A stretch of DNA of 64,000 nucleotides, from NCBI RefSeq assembly GCF_002094885.1, contig NZ_MSIT01000007.1:1-64000 (forward strand), given 5' to 3'. The position numbers and the translations under genes were made by a program. Origin of the DNA: Salibaculum halophilum (GTDB lineage Bacteria; Pseudomonadota; Alphaproteobacteria; Rhodobacterales; Rhodobacteraceae). The number at the start of each line of letters is the position of its first letter. Within the stretch, counting starts at the first letter, position 1. The notes under the pieces were generated by a model. It was not told the DNA's origin, searched no databases, and saw only the letters and a list, made by a program, of their open reading frames with translations. Of the stretch, positions 34,843-42,371 are shown in pieces.

Positions 34843-35559
34843 TCACTTTCCCAGGGCGCGGATCGCGCCCCGGATGCGTTGGTCTTCCTTGTCCATGAAG
34901 CTCTGGCCCAGCTCGTAGGCGCGCTGCACCTCGATCATGCGGCTGACGGCGAGGATCGGGTCCACGTTGGACTCTTCCAGAAACCCCTGGACCATCTTTG
35001 CCCCGGGCGCCGGTTCATACCCGCCGCGGGCCTCGAACCGGACCCCGTCCTCGCGGATCATGGCATTTGGGTCCAGGGGGCGCACCAGTGCGATCTGCGC
35101 CACGGGCTGACCGCCGGTGCTGACGGTGCCGTCCGGGGCGATGCCCACCGGGCCGGCGTCGGGCGGCACGAACACCGGCGCCCCGCCAGCGTCCAGCACG
35201 CGGTGCCCCTCTGACGTGACAAGATCGCCTGCCGCGTTGGGGGTGAAGGCCCCGGCGCGGGTCAGGCGTTCGCCCTGCGGTGTCCGGACGAGGAAGAACC
35301 CCTCGCCCTCGATGGCCAGGTCCAGCGGTCCGCCTGTCCGGGTCAGGCTGCCCTGGGTCTGCACCGTTTCCCTGACGGCCGCCCCGGCCATCGACAGGGA
35401 GGGCGCGTTCGGGCCGAGTGCGGCGACATGCTCGGAAAAGATCATCCCTTCGGCGCGGAATCCTGTGGTCGCGCTATTGGCGATGTTGTTGGCGACGATC
35501 TGCATCTCGCGCATCAGGCCGGATTGCCGGGTCAGGGTCGCATAGGTCGCGTTTTCCAC
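34843..35559 (-). CDS. flgF: Flagellar proximal rod protein FlgF
   Basis: A 238-residue rod protein. It begins MENATYATLTRQSGLMREMQIVANNIANSATTGFRA in outline, with the NNIANSATTGFRA signature. It also has GGPLDLAIEGEGFFLVRTP, and a C-terminal helix (VSRMIEVQRAYELGQSFMD). It lies between fliQ and flgG as in related Rhodobacterales. The gap to fliQ is three bases, so they share a transcript. Confidence 0.93.
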   Translation of the reverse strand: MENATYATLTRQSGLMREMQIVANNIANSATTGFRAEGMIFSEHVAALGPNAPSLSMAGAAVRETVQTQGSLTRTGGPLDLAIEGEGFFLVRTPQGERLTRAGAFTPNAAGDLVTSEGHRVLDAGGAPVFVPPDAGPVGIAPDGTVSTGGQPVAQIALVRPLDPNAMIREDGVRFEARGGYEPAPGAKMVQGFLEESNVDPILAVSRMIEVQRAYELGQSFMDKEDQRIRGAIRALGK

Positions 35560-35562
35560 GGG

Positions 35563-35832
35563 TCAGCCTCCGGCGATGATCGGGATGAGCGTGGCCTGGA
35601 AGAAGGTCACGAGCGTTTCGGTCATGAAGTTCATCGTGACCCAGAAGATCCCGACGATCGCCAGCAGCTTGGGCACGAAGGTGAGCGTCATCTCCTGGAT
35701 CGAGGTCAGGGCCTGGAACAGGCCCACGACGAGCCCCGCGGCCAGCGCAACCCCGAGGATCGGGATCGAGATCACGACAGAGACCCACAGCCCCTGGCGC
35801 AGCGTGTCATAGAGCAGGGCCTCGTTCATCAT
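35563..35832 (-). CDS. fliQ: Flagellar export gate protein FliQ
   Basis: An 89-residue protein with two membrane helices (residues 18-38 and 52-75) forming hairpins around the export channel. Typical motifs are the LRQGLWVSVVISIPILGVALAAGLVVGLFQALTSIQE segment, in outline, and FVPKLLAIVGIF. Its ATG overlaps the fliE stop by one base. The other channel genes, fliP and fliR, lie in separate operons. Confidence 0.93.
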   Translation of the reverse strand: MMNEALLYDTLRQGLWVSVVISIPILGVALAAGLVVGLFQALTSIQEMTLTFVPKLLAIVGIFWVTMNFMTETLVTFFQATLIPIIAGG

Positions 35833-36122
35833 CAGACCGGCATCCTCAGGATTTCCTGGTAGGCCTCGACCACCTTGTCGCGCACCGTCACGGCTGTCTG
35901 GACGGCCATTTCGGTCTGGGCGAGGGCCTGGACCAGCGCATGCGGGTCAGCATCGCCGGTCATCGCCGCCATGGCCTGGGATTCACTGTGCTTAAGGGTC
36001 GAGGTGAACTCCGCGGCCATGTCCGCGAACGCCGTCGCGGTGCCCTCGTCGGGTTGCGGGGCGGTGGCCGGCTTGTTGGCGGCGTACTGTTGCGCAGCGG
36101 ATTGGAGCGCGGTGAGTTCCAA
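35832..36122 (-). CDS. fliE: Flagellar hook-basal body protein FliE
   Basis: A 96-residue protein that joins the MS ring to the rod. The C-terminal half carries the FliE pattern, with SQAMAAMTGDADPHALVQALAQTEMAVQ and VRDKVVEAYQEILRMPV. No ATG exists in a sensible place; the frame extends into flgC. A TTG at 36122, preceded by AAGGGAA at a good distance, starts 13 bases after the flgC stop and gives normal length. I therefore call TTG as start; this needs proof at the protein level. Confidence 0.87.
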   Translation of the reverse strand: MELTALQSAAQQYAANKPATAPQPDEGTATAFADMAAEFTSTLKHSESQAMAAMTGDADPHALVQALAQTEMAVQTAVTVRDKVVEAYQEILRMPV

Positions 36123-36135
36123 TGTCTTGGTTCCC

Positions 36136-36528
36136 TTACTTGCGGAGGATTTCGGTGAGCGACGAGGACATCCGGCGCACCTGGTCGAAGAGCTTGAGAT
36201 TGGCTTCGTAGCTGCGCTGGGCCTCACGGGCGTCCGCGATCTCGATCAGCAGGTTCACGTTCGAGCCCTCGTAACTGCCGGTCTCGTCGGCCAGCGGGTG
36301 CGAGGGGTCGTGAACCCGTTCCAGCTCTGCGCGGTCCAGCCGAACCCGGCCGGTCTCGACCATCCCGGTGGCGCGGCCCGTCTCGATCACTTCCTCGAAG
36401 GCGACGGTCTTGCGGCGATACCCGGGCGTGTCGGTATTGGCGATATTCTCGGACACGTGGCGCAGGCGGGTCGCCTGGGCTTTCATCCCGCTGGCCGCGA
36501 TGGACATGGCATCGGAAAACTCGGTCAT
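36136..36528 (-). CDS. flgC: Flagellar proximal rod protein FlgC
   Basis: A 130-residue rod protein. The axial signature is MSIAASGMKAQATRLRHVSENIANTDTPGYRRK in outline. The typical YEGSNVNLLIEIADAREAQRSYEANLKLFDQ follows in the C-terminal half, with NVN and the ARS/Y motif. It lies three bases after flgB. Together with FlgB, FlgF and FliE it forms the inner rod. Confidence 0.95.
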   Translation of the reverse strand: MTEFSDAMSIAASGMKAQATRLRHVSENIANTDTPGYRRKTVAFEEVIETGRATGMVETGRVRLDRAELERVHDPSHPLADETGSYEGSNVNLLIEIADAREAQRSYEANLKLFDQVRRMSSSLTEILRK

Positions 36529-36531
36529 GGC

Positions 36532-36918
36532 TTATCGCCGTCCGATGGACAGGCGCAGAACCTCCAGCGAATGCTGGTAGATGGTCAGGGCCCTGTTGTG
36601 TTCGCGCTCGATTTCGACGGCGCTCAGCATTTCTTGTTCGACAGAGACGGAATTGCCGTTCGGGGCCGGTTCCGCCGTGCTGAATTCGCGCCGCGCAGAC
36701 CCGTCGGACCCGGGGTCCGGCGACAGGTGACCGGGCCGCGTGCGGCGCATGTCCGCGGCGGGCGCTGCCTCGTAGGTTTCCGAAAACGGCGCAATGGCGC
36801 GCGCCCGGTAGCCGGGCGTGTCGGCATTGGCGAGATTTGCCGCGGTAACGGCCTGCCGCGCCCCGGCGTGGCGGGCCATGTCCATGGCGGCCTGGAGCAC
36901 ATCCAGTGAATTGAACAT
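36532..36918 (-). CDS. flgB: Flagellar proximal rod protein FlgB
   Basis: A 128-residue rod protein. The start MFNSLDVLQAAMDMARHAGARQ is followed by NLANADTPGYRAR. The C-terminal half has SVEQEMLSAVEIEREHNRALTIYQHSLEVLR. The frame is open to 36945, but the ATG at 36918 has GGGAGAAGCCC upstream and fits homologues. It is the first gene of the long leftward operon that runs through fliL2. The candidate CtrA element at 36942 lies immediately upstream. Confidence 0.94.
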   Translation of the reverse strand: MFNSLDVLQAAMDMARHAGARQAVTAANLANADTPGYRARAIAPFSETYEAAPAADMRRTRPGHLSPDPGSDGSARREFSTAEPAPNGNSVSVEQEMLSAVEIEREHNRALTIYQHSLEVLRLSIGRR

Positions 36919-36941
36919 CGGGGCTTCTCCCTCGATTGGCT

Positions 36942-36956
36942 TCAACGAAGGTTTAA
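36942..36956 (-). promoter_or_regulatory. Possible CtrA-type site between flgB and fliI
   Basis: Read on the minus strand it is TTAA-N7-TTGA, one base off TTAA-N7-TTAA. It lies 24 bases before the chosen flgB ATG and 46 bases before the fliI ATG on the other strand. The region is only 83 bases long. Confidence 0.45.
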
Positions 36957-37001
36957 GCGTGATTCCCTAAGGATTGGTTGTCAGATGCTGGGCGAGGGCC
37001 G

Positions 37002-38363
37002 ATGAAAGATACCGAATTCGTGAACGTGGCGTCCGCCATCGCGCGGGCGACGGATACCTACCCGGTCGGTCGCGTCACCGGGGTCAGCGGGTCGCAGGCC
37101 GTGTTGCAGGGTCTTTCGGGGCGGGCCGCGCTCGCGGACCGGGTGCGGTTGCCGCGGTGCGGGCACACCGGGATCGTCACCCGCGCGGACGGGGTCGAAA
37201 CGCATATCATGCTGGACGGTCCGGCGAATGGCGTCGCCGTGGGCGACCGGGTGGTCCTGCTGCCCGCGCCGGTTTTCGCGCCGCACGATGGCTGGATCGG
37301 CCGGGTCGTCGACCCGGACGGTCAGCCGCTGGACGGCCGCCCGCTCACCCAGGGGGCCGTGCCGGTCTCGCTTCAGGCCGCGCCGCCCCCGGCAGGCGCG
37401 CGGCGCGCGCTGGGCGCCCGGGTCGGGACCGGCCTCGCGCTCTTCGACACGATCCTGCCGCTCGCCCGCGGGCAGCGCGTCGGGCTGTTCGCCGGGTCCG
37501 GCGTGGGCAAATCCACGTTGCTGGCCAACCTCGCCCGTGGCGTCGAGGCCGATGTCATCGTCATAGGCCTGGTGGGTGAGCGGGGCCGCGAATTGCGGGA
37601 ATTCATCGAGAAGGTGCTGGGCCCCGATGGCATGGCGCGTTGCGTCATCGTCGCCGCCACCTCGGACCGGCCCGCGCATACCCGCCGGCGCTGCGCGGCG
37701 GCGGCCACTGCGGTGGCCGAGCATTTCCGAGATGCCGGGCGGCATGTGCTCTTGTTGATCGACAGTGTGACCCGCTTTGCCGAGGCCCATCGCGAGGTTT
37801 CCAGCGCCGCCGGCGAGCCGGCCAGCCTGCGGGGATACCCGGCCTCGACCTCCGCCTCGATCGCGGCGCTTTGCGAGCGCGCCGGCCCGGGCACCGAGGC
37901 GGCGGGCGATATCACCGCCGTCTATTCGGTCCTGGTCGCGGGGTCGGACATGGAGGAGCCGATCGCCGATATCCTGCGCGGCGTGCTGGACGGTCATATC
38001 GTTCTGGACAGGGCCATTGCCGAACGCGGCCGTTTTCCGGCCGTCGATGTCGTGCGCTCGGTCTCGCGGTCGCTTCCGGATGTCGCGAGTGCGCAGGAGA
38101 ACGGCCTGATCGCCGCGGCGCGGCGGCACCTGGGCGTCTACGCGCGATCCGAACTCATGATCCAGTCGGGGCTCTACGTGCCGGGAAGCGACAAGGCGGT
38201 GGACGAGGCCATCGCCTGTCACGACGCGCTCGACAGGTTCTGCACCGAGGCCGCCCCGCACGGGCCCAAGGCGGCCTTCGCGGCCCTGCAACGGGCCCTG
38301 TCCGCGGCGGCGGAGGGGGGCCGCGATACCGGCCCGGCCGGCGATGCCCGGGTCAGGGGCTAG
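37002..38363 (+). CDS. fliI: Flagellar export ATPase FliI
   Basis: A 453-residue ATPase of the F1-beta-like type III family. Walker A GSGVGKST lies near residues 164-171 and Walker B LLLIDSVTR near residue 250. Diagnostic segments are VIVIGLVGERGRELREFIE and GYPASTSASIAALCERAG. The ATG at 37002 has GGGCGAGGG upstream; a TTG at 36978 is a less likely alternative. It is transcribed alone. Its end overlaps the convergent DUF1217 gene by 11 bases. Confidence 0.95.
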   Translation: MKDTEFVNVASAIARATDTYPVGRVTGVSGSQAVLQGLSGRAALADRVRLPRCGHTGIVTRADGVETHIMLDGPANGVAVGDRVVLLPAPVFAPHDGWIGRVVDPDGQPLDGRPLTQGAVPVSLQAAPPPAGARRALGARVGTGLALFDTILPLARGQRVGLFAGSGVGKSTLLANLARGVEADVIVIGLVGERGRELREFIEKVLGPDGMARCVIVAATSDRPAHTRRRCAAAATAVAEHFRDAGRHVLLLIDSVTRFAEAHREVSSAAGEPASLRGYPASTSASIAALCERAGPGTEAAGDITAVYSVLVAGSDMEEPIADILRGVLDGHIVLDRAIAERGRFPAVDVVRSVSRSLPDVASAQENGLIAAARRHLGVYARSELMIQSGLYVPGSDKAVDEAIACHDALDRFCTEAAPHGPKAAFAALQRALSAAAEGGRDTGPAGDARVRG

Positions 38364-39201
38364 GCGTGTCCGCTGGCGGGTGCTCGGGCCGGGGCTTGAC
38401 CGTGGGCGGTCCGGCCTGCTGCAGCAGGGTGAGCGCCACCGAGGCCCCGCCAGGGGCGACAGCGGATTGTGCCGCGTCGCGCACCATGAACAGCCGTATC
38501 AGCTTGTCCCGGCTGTCTATTGACAGCACCTCGTCGAGACGGTCCGTGCCCAGGACCGCCTCGCTGCGGGCCTTGAACTGGTCCAATTGCTGGTCGATGT
38601 CGATACTGCCGAAACTGGGCGGGAAGCCAAGGGCGGTCTCGAAGACTTTTCGCACCGGCGGATTGCCCATGAGGGCGAACCACTGGGCGTCGCCTGCCCG
38701 GTTGGCCGAGACGATGTCGCGCAACGCCGGCTCCAGGTTTAGGGCCAGGCGCATACTGTTGTCGCTCTCGCCGACCGCGCGCTCGAACTGGCGCGCCTCG
38801 TAGCGGTCTATGATCTCGTCGGCAAATCCGGGCGCCCGAGTGCGCGGTGGCCCGACATCCCCGAAGCCGAAGGCGTCGGCCAGCTTTGCATAGCGGCTGT
38901 CGGACAAACGGTTGGCAAGGGCATCGCGGTCTTGCGTGCCACCTTCGAGGATCTTGCGGATGAAGAAGCGGTTGTTCAGGTCGTCGTCCAGCCCGAAGGC
39001 CCCGAGCGCCACCTGCAGAAGGTCGCGGTCGGCGACGAGTTGTTCGGCGGTGGTGACGGTGCCGATGCGATCGCGGAAGCGATCGGTGGCGGTTTGGATA
39101 GGGCGGCTTTCTGCGAAGGCCGCCCGCTGGGTGTCCGAGGTTCGTTCCAGGAACTTCCATCCGGCATAGCCGGAAATCGGGACAACCGGCTGAAAGCTCA
39201 T
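38353..39201 (-). CDS. DUF1217 family flagellar protein
   Basis: A 282-residue protein found in alphaproteobacterial flagellar loci. Helical repeats contain the family's GYAGWKFLERTSDTQRAAFAES, RDLLQVALGAFGLDDDLNNRFFIRKILEGGT and KLADAFGFGDV segments, in outline. No signal peptide or TM helix is present. The family's role is not defined; it may be an exported axial or cap-like component. It lies last in the flaF-flbT-DUF1217 series, overlapping flbT by four bases. Confidence 0.85.
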   Translation of the reverse strand: MSFQPVVPISGYAGWKFLERTSDTQRAAFAESRPIQTATDRFRDRIGTVTTAEQLVADRDLLQVALGAFGLDDDLNNRFFIRKILEGGTQDRDALANRLSDSRYAKLADAFGFGDVGPPRTRAPGFADEIIDRYEARQFERAVGESDNSMRLALNLEPALRDIVSANRAGDAQWFALMGNPPVRKVFETALGFPPSFGSIDIDQQLDQFKARSEAVLGTDRLDEVLSIDSRDKLIRLFMVRDAAQSAVAPGGASVALTLLQQAGPPTVKPRPEHPPADTPSP

Positions 39202-39608
39202 GACAGGGCCGGTGTTGCCGCCAGCAACCTGTCTTCGCGTGGCAAGAGGCTGCGCAGGCGCTTGAGCGTGCGGTAGAAATCGCCGTCCGACACGGCCGCG
39301 GTGGCCTCGGACAGTTGCGTGCGGCTGTCCGGGTCGCAGAGCGCCTGGCTGAGTTGCTCTATGCCGCGCAGCAACTGGTGACGGGCCTCCTCGGCGTCGA
39401 CGTCACCCGACAGCACCAGCTGGGCGATGTAGCAAACCCGGCGGACCGGCGTTGTGGCCTCTTCGGGGCGGATGGCGTCGCGCAGGCGCAGGATATTGGC
39501 ATTCGGGGTCAGGATCGACACGCGCGCGCGCCTTTCACCGTTTTCGATCACGGCGCCGTTCACCAGAACCCTTTCGCGGGGCCCGAGCTTGAGGACCAGC
39601 CCGCTCAT
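39198..39608 (-). CDS. flbT: Flagellin post-transcriptional regulator FlbT
   Basis: A 136-residue protein with the FlbT motifs LVLKLGPRERVLVNGAVIENGERRARVSILTPNANILRLRDAI in outline, then PVRRVCYIAQLVLSGDV. In Caulobacter FlbT binds the flagellin mRNA leader and limits translation until the hook is complete. It overlaps flaF and DUF1217 by four bases on either side and lies next to fliC, matching its expected target. Confidence 0.94.
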   Translation of the reverse strand: MSGLVLKLGPRERVLVNGAVIENGERRARVSILTPNANILRLRDAIRPEEATTPVRRVCYIAQLVLSGDVDAEEARHQLLRGIEQLSQALCDPDSRTQLSEATAAVSDGDFYRTLKRLRSLLPREDRLLAATPALS

Positions 39609-39982
39609 CCTGCTGCCCCGGTCGCGTTGAGGCCACGCATGACCGCACGGTTGATCTCGACCAGGGACTCGGCATCCGCCCCCTCCTTGAGCACCCGCGA
39701 CGTGTGCAAAAAGGTGAATTCGGCAAGAGAGAGGAGCTGCGCCCGCAGCGGCGCTGGCAGACTGTTGGCGTCATCCGCGACGTCGACGGCCAGCACGCCC
39801 CAGAGCTTGCGATTGTCGTGCAGGGCCTCGGCCAATTGCGCGAAGGCGCCGGGACCCTTGTCGATTGCGGTCTGGATGCGTGCGGTGATCTGACCGAAGA
39901 GCTGGGCCTCGGCCGAGCGGCCTGTGCGTATCGTAGTTTGTGCCGGGTCATAGGCTTGGCGGGCCAGTTCAATGGCGTTCAT
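39605..39982 (-). CDS. flaF: Flagellar biosynthesis regulator FlaF
   Basis: A 125-residue FlaF protein: AIELARQAYDPAQTTIRTGRSAEAQLFGQITARI in outline near the start, then NRKLWGVLAVDVADDANSLPAPLRAQLLSLAEFTFLHTSRVL. In Caulobacter FlaF promotes flagellin translation and secretion, opposing FlbT. It is preceded by a GGACACC-type site and begins 84 bases after the end of fliC, with a strong terminator between them. Confidence 0.94.
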   Translation of the reverse strand: MNAIELARQAYDPAQTTIRTGRSAEAQLFGQITARIQTAIDKGPGAFAQLAEALHDNRKLWGVLAVDVADDANSLPAPLRAQLLSLAEFTFLHTSRVLKEGADAESLVEINRAVMRGLNATGAAG

Positions 39983-40027
39983 CTGGTGTCCTTTCGGGAC
40001 AGGGGCGTTGCGGCCTGGGCGGCATGG

Positions 40028-40057
40028 AAACGGGGCGCGCGCCGCAACGCGCGCCCC
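40028..40057 (-). terminator. Terminator of fliC
   Basis: A perfect 10-bp GC stem (GGGGCGCGCG with CGCGCGCCCC) and six-base loop follows the flagellin stop on the minus strand, with GTTT after the stem. It separates highly expressed fliC from flaF. Confidence 0.7.
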
Positions 40058-40066
40058 TCAGCGCGG

Positions 40067-41410
40067 TCAGCGGAACAGCGACAGGATCGACTGCGGCGCC
40101 TGGTTGGCGATCGACAGCGACTGCGTGCCCAGCTGCTGCTGCACCTGCAGCGCCTGCAGGCGCGCCGAGGTCTCTTCCATGTTGGCATCCACCAGCGACC
40201 CGATGCCCGAGTTGAGCGAGTCGGTCAGCTTGCTGACGAAATCCGACTGGGTCGAGATCCGGCCCTCGGCCGAACCGAAGGCGGCGGCCGCGTCCACCGA
40301 TTTGTCGATCAGGCCCTCAATGTTGGTCAGCGCCCCGGTGGCCCCAGAATTGGTCGTCACGTCGATATTCTGAAGATCGCCCAGTCCGCCGCTCGATGCG
40401 GAGGAGCCCGGCGTGCCGCCAGCCATTGCACCGACGCCGACGTTGATAGCGTCATTGGCGCCATTCCCGTTTTCAATCACGATCTCGTTGCCGTTTTGAA
40501 CCGTCGCGCTGTAGGCGGCACTCGCGTCAGTTGCTGCTTCGAAAAACGAGTTCATCTGTTTGGCGAGGTTGTTTGCCACGTCTCCGGTGCCGTCATTTGC
40601 CCCCGCGACGTACTGGAACCTCCGTTCGCCAGTTGCGGTGCTGCCATCCGCGGTATTGATGGCCAGGCCTCCGATATCGATCTGATAGCTGTCACCGTCC
40701 GCGACCTGCCCGATCGTGATGGTTTGTGAGCCGCCTCCGGCAACAGACTCGTCATTTGTGCCGTCGATCGTCGAGTCGCCGGCCGTGGCGATGGCGACAG
40801 CGGCGTCGCCCGTGCCCCCGCCATCGGAGATCCGAAGTGCGGCGTCAGCGTTGGATCCAAGCGCGGTGCCGCCGAAGCTCGTGGGTGTCGTACCGGTTGT
40901 CACCGACAGGTTCTGGCGGCCCACCTCGATCTCGTTGCGCGCCACGTTGCCGGACGAATCGCGATCGAGCGACGACAGGACGTTCACCGAATCGTTGCTG
41001 CTGCCATTGATCAGATTCAGCCCGTTGAACTGCGCCGCGTCCACGACCGAGCCGATCTGCTTGGTCAGCTGGTCGATGTCGGTCTGGATCTTGGAGCGGT
41101 CGACGTTCTCTTCCTGGGCCGCGACGATCTTGCCCTTCATCTGGGTCAGAAGGTCGGTGACGGTCTCGGCACCCTGTCGGGCGACGGCAACGGTCGATTC
41201 GCCCAGCGACAGGCTTTCGGAAATGGCCTTGAAGCCCTTCACGTCGGATTCCATCACCTTGGAAACCGACCAGATGGCCGCATTGTCCTTGGCGTTGGCC
41301 ACGGACTTGCCGGTCGAGATCTCGGACTGGGTCTTGGCGAGGTCACTGTTGATGCCCTTCAGGGTCTGAAGGGCGGTCATTGCACTGTTGTTGGTCAGAA
41401 TACTGGACAT
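40067..41410 (-). CDS. fliC: Flagellin
   Basis: A 447-residue filament subunit. The N-terminal D0/D1 region is SSILTNNSAMTALQTLKGINSDLAKTQ followed by STGKSVANAKDNAAIWSVSK. The C-terminal D1/D0 ends with ARLQALQVQQQLGTQSLSIANQAPQSILSLFR, all in outline. Between about residues 180 and 370 lies a Gly/Ser/Thr/Asp/Asn-rich insert without conservation, the surface-exposed variable domain. The frame is open upstream to 41536, but the ATG at 41410 begins the canonical sequence. It is preceded by a 239-base leader with a CtrA-like element and ends at a strong terminator. Only one flagellin gene is in the window. Confidence 0.97.
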   Translation of the reverse strand: MSSILTNNSAMTALQTLKGINSDLAKTQSEISTGKSVANAKDNAAIWSVSKVMESDVKGFKAISESLSLGESTVAVARQGAETVTDLLTQMKGKIVAAQEENVDRSKIQTDIDQLTKQIGSVVDAAQFNGLNLINGSSNDSVNVLSSLDRDSSGNVARNEIEVGRQNLSVTTGTTPTSFGGTALGSNADAALRISDGGGTGDAAVAIATAGDSTIDGTNDESVAGGGSQTITIGQVADGDSYQIDIGGLAINTADGSTATGERRFQYVAGANDGTGDVANNLAKQMNSFFEAATDASAAYSATVQNGNEIVIENGNGANDAINVGVGAMAGGTPGSSASSGGLGDLQNIDVTTNSGATGALTNIEGLIDKSVDAAAAFGSAEGRISTQSDFVSKLTDSLNSGIGSLVDANMEETSARLQALQVQQQLGTQSLSIANQAPQSILSLFR

Positions 41411-41567
41411 GTGTCTGGTCCTGTGTGTTGGAGGCGCGTTTTGCGCCGGGGTTTTCAGGGACCGGCCCCGGACAGGGCCGGACGTGACGTCCTTCTGACG
41501 ATTGCGGCTGCCGGTCGCGGCAGTGCGCCATCCCATCGGATGCAGGGGAAACCTGTGCCGGCGCGAC

Positions 41568-41582
41568 CTAACCGTGACTTAA
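41568..41582 (-). promoter_or_regulatory. Possible CtrA-type site before fliC
   Basis: On the minus strand it reads TTAA-N7-TTAG, 158 bases upstream of the flagellin ATG. The half-site order is the same as in the fliF/fliL element at 23162. The distance would leave a long mRNA leader, which suits FlbT/FlaF control. Confidence 0.5.
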
Positions 41583-41649
41583 CGTGATCCGAACATTTCT
41601 GTGGTCGATCATCGCAATTTTAGATGAATCCGGCGGTGTCTGCTGAGCC

Positions 41650-41991
41650 TCAGAAGCGCCGCTCGGTGCCGGGCCGGGCCGGGCCGATACGGCTCTCCTG
41701 CCCGCTCCGATCGTAGGTCGTCATGCCCTGGCGCAGGCGCTGTTGTTCCTGCAGCCGCGCCTGTACGTCGCGCACGCCATCGCGCGCCGCCGCCAGAAGG
41801 CGGCGGTTGCGTTCCAGCAAGAACTGCATCTCGTCGCGTTGCGCCTGCGACAGCGTTGCAAGCCGGGACAGGTCATCGGCGAGGGTCTCTTTCCGGGGGG
41901 TCAGATCGGTCAGCGTGGCGAGATCGCCCTGCCGCAGCGCCAGGCGTTCGGCCTCGAGAAGCGCACTCAGACGGTCGAGAACATCAGTCAT
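41650..41991 (-). CDS. FlgN-like flagellar chaperone
   Basis: A 113-residue helical protein: MTDVLDRLSALLEAERLALRQGDLATLTDL at the start (in outline), then QRDEMQFLLERNRRLLAAARDGVRDVQARL and a Gln/Arg-rich tail. Size, helix pattern and position beside a FlgJ-like gene match FlgN, the export chaperone for FlgK and FlgL. The family is weakly conserved. Its ATG overlaps the preceding gene by eight bases. Confidence 0.7.
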   Translation of the reverse strand: MTDVLDRLSALLEAERLALRQGDLATLTDLTPRKETLADDLSRLATLSQAQRDEMQFLLERNRRLLAAARDGVRDVQARLQEQQRLRQGMTTYDRSGQESRIGPARPGTERRF

Positions 41992-42259
41992 CGCGGCCTG
42001 CCATCGTGGCTTCGAAAAGGCTCTGGGCCAGCCCGATTCCACCGGCCGCGGCCATCTCTCGGGCCTGCTCGCGGCGCAGGAACGAGGCGAACTGATCCTC
42101 GCCGATCCCGCCGCCGAACCCTTCCGGCGTCTCGCCGACACCGGCGGATTTCAGCATCTGCGCCAGAAATGACGCCTCGAGTTGTTCTGCGGCAGATTTC
42201 AGGCGTTCTGCCTCTTGCGGAGCAGGCGGCAGGCCGGGGGGCGTTTCCGAAATAATCAT
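41984..42259 (-). CDS. FlgJ-type rod-binding protein (N-domain only)
   Basis: A 91-residue protein equal to the rod-binding domain of FlgJ: ERLKSAAEQLEASFLAQMLKSAGVGE, then GFGGGIGEDQFASFLRREQAREMAAAGGIGLAQSLFEAT in outline. The muramidase domain of enterobacterial FlgJ is missing, as usual in alphaproteobacteria, so another enzyme would have to open the wall. The frame is open far upstream, but the ATG at 42259 fits the domain. It forms a two-gene operon with the FlgN-like gene. Confidence 0.8.
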   Translation of the reverse strand: MIISETPPGLPPAPQEAERLKSAAEQLEASFLAQMLKSAGVGETPEGFGGGIGEDQFASFLRREQAREMAAAGGIGLAQSLFEATMAGRDD

Positions 42260-42309
42260 CTTAGCGGTCTCTCGATTGTTCGAATTCGTCGGACTGTCGC
42301 CGATGCGCG

Positions 42310-42324
42310 GTAAAGATTGAGTAA
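42310..42324 (-). promoter_or_regulatory. Possible CtrA-type site between flgJ and fliK
   Basis: On the minus strand it reads TTAC-N7-TTAC, two bases off the consensus. It lies between the divergent flgJ and fliK genes, 51 and 47 bases from their starts. Confidence 0.35.
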
Positions 42325-42371
42325 GTTCCCAGAGGGTATTCGGGACATGCAACAACCGCCGGAGCCCTTTG

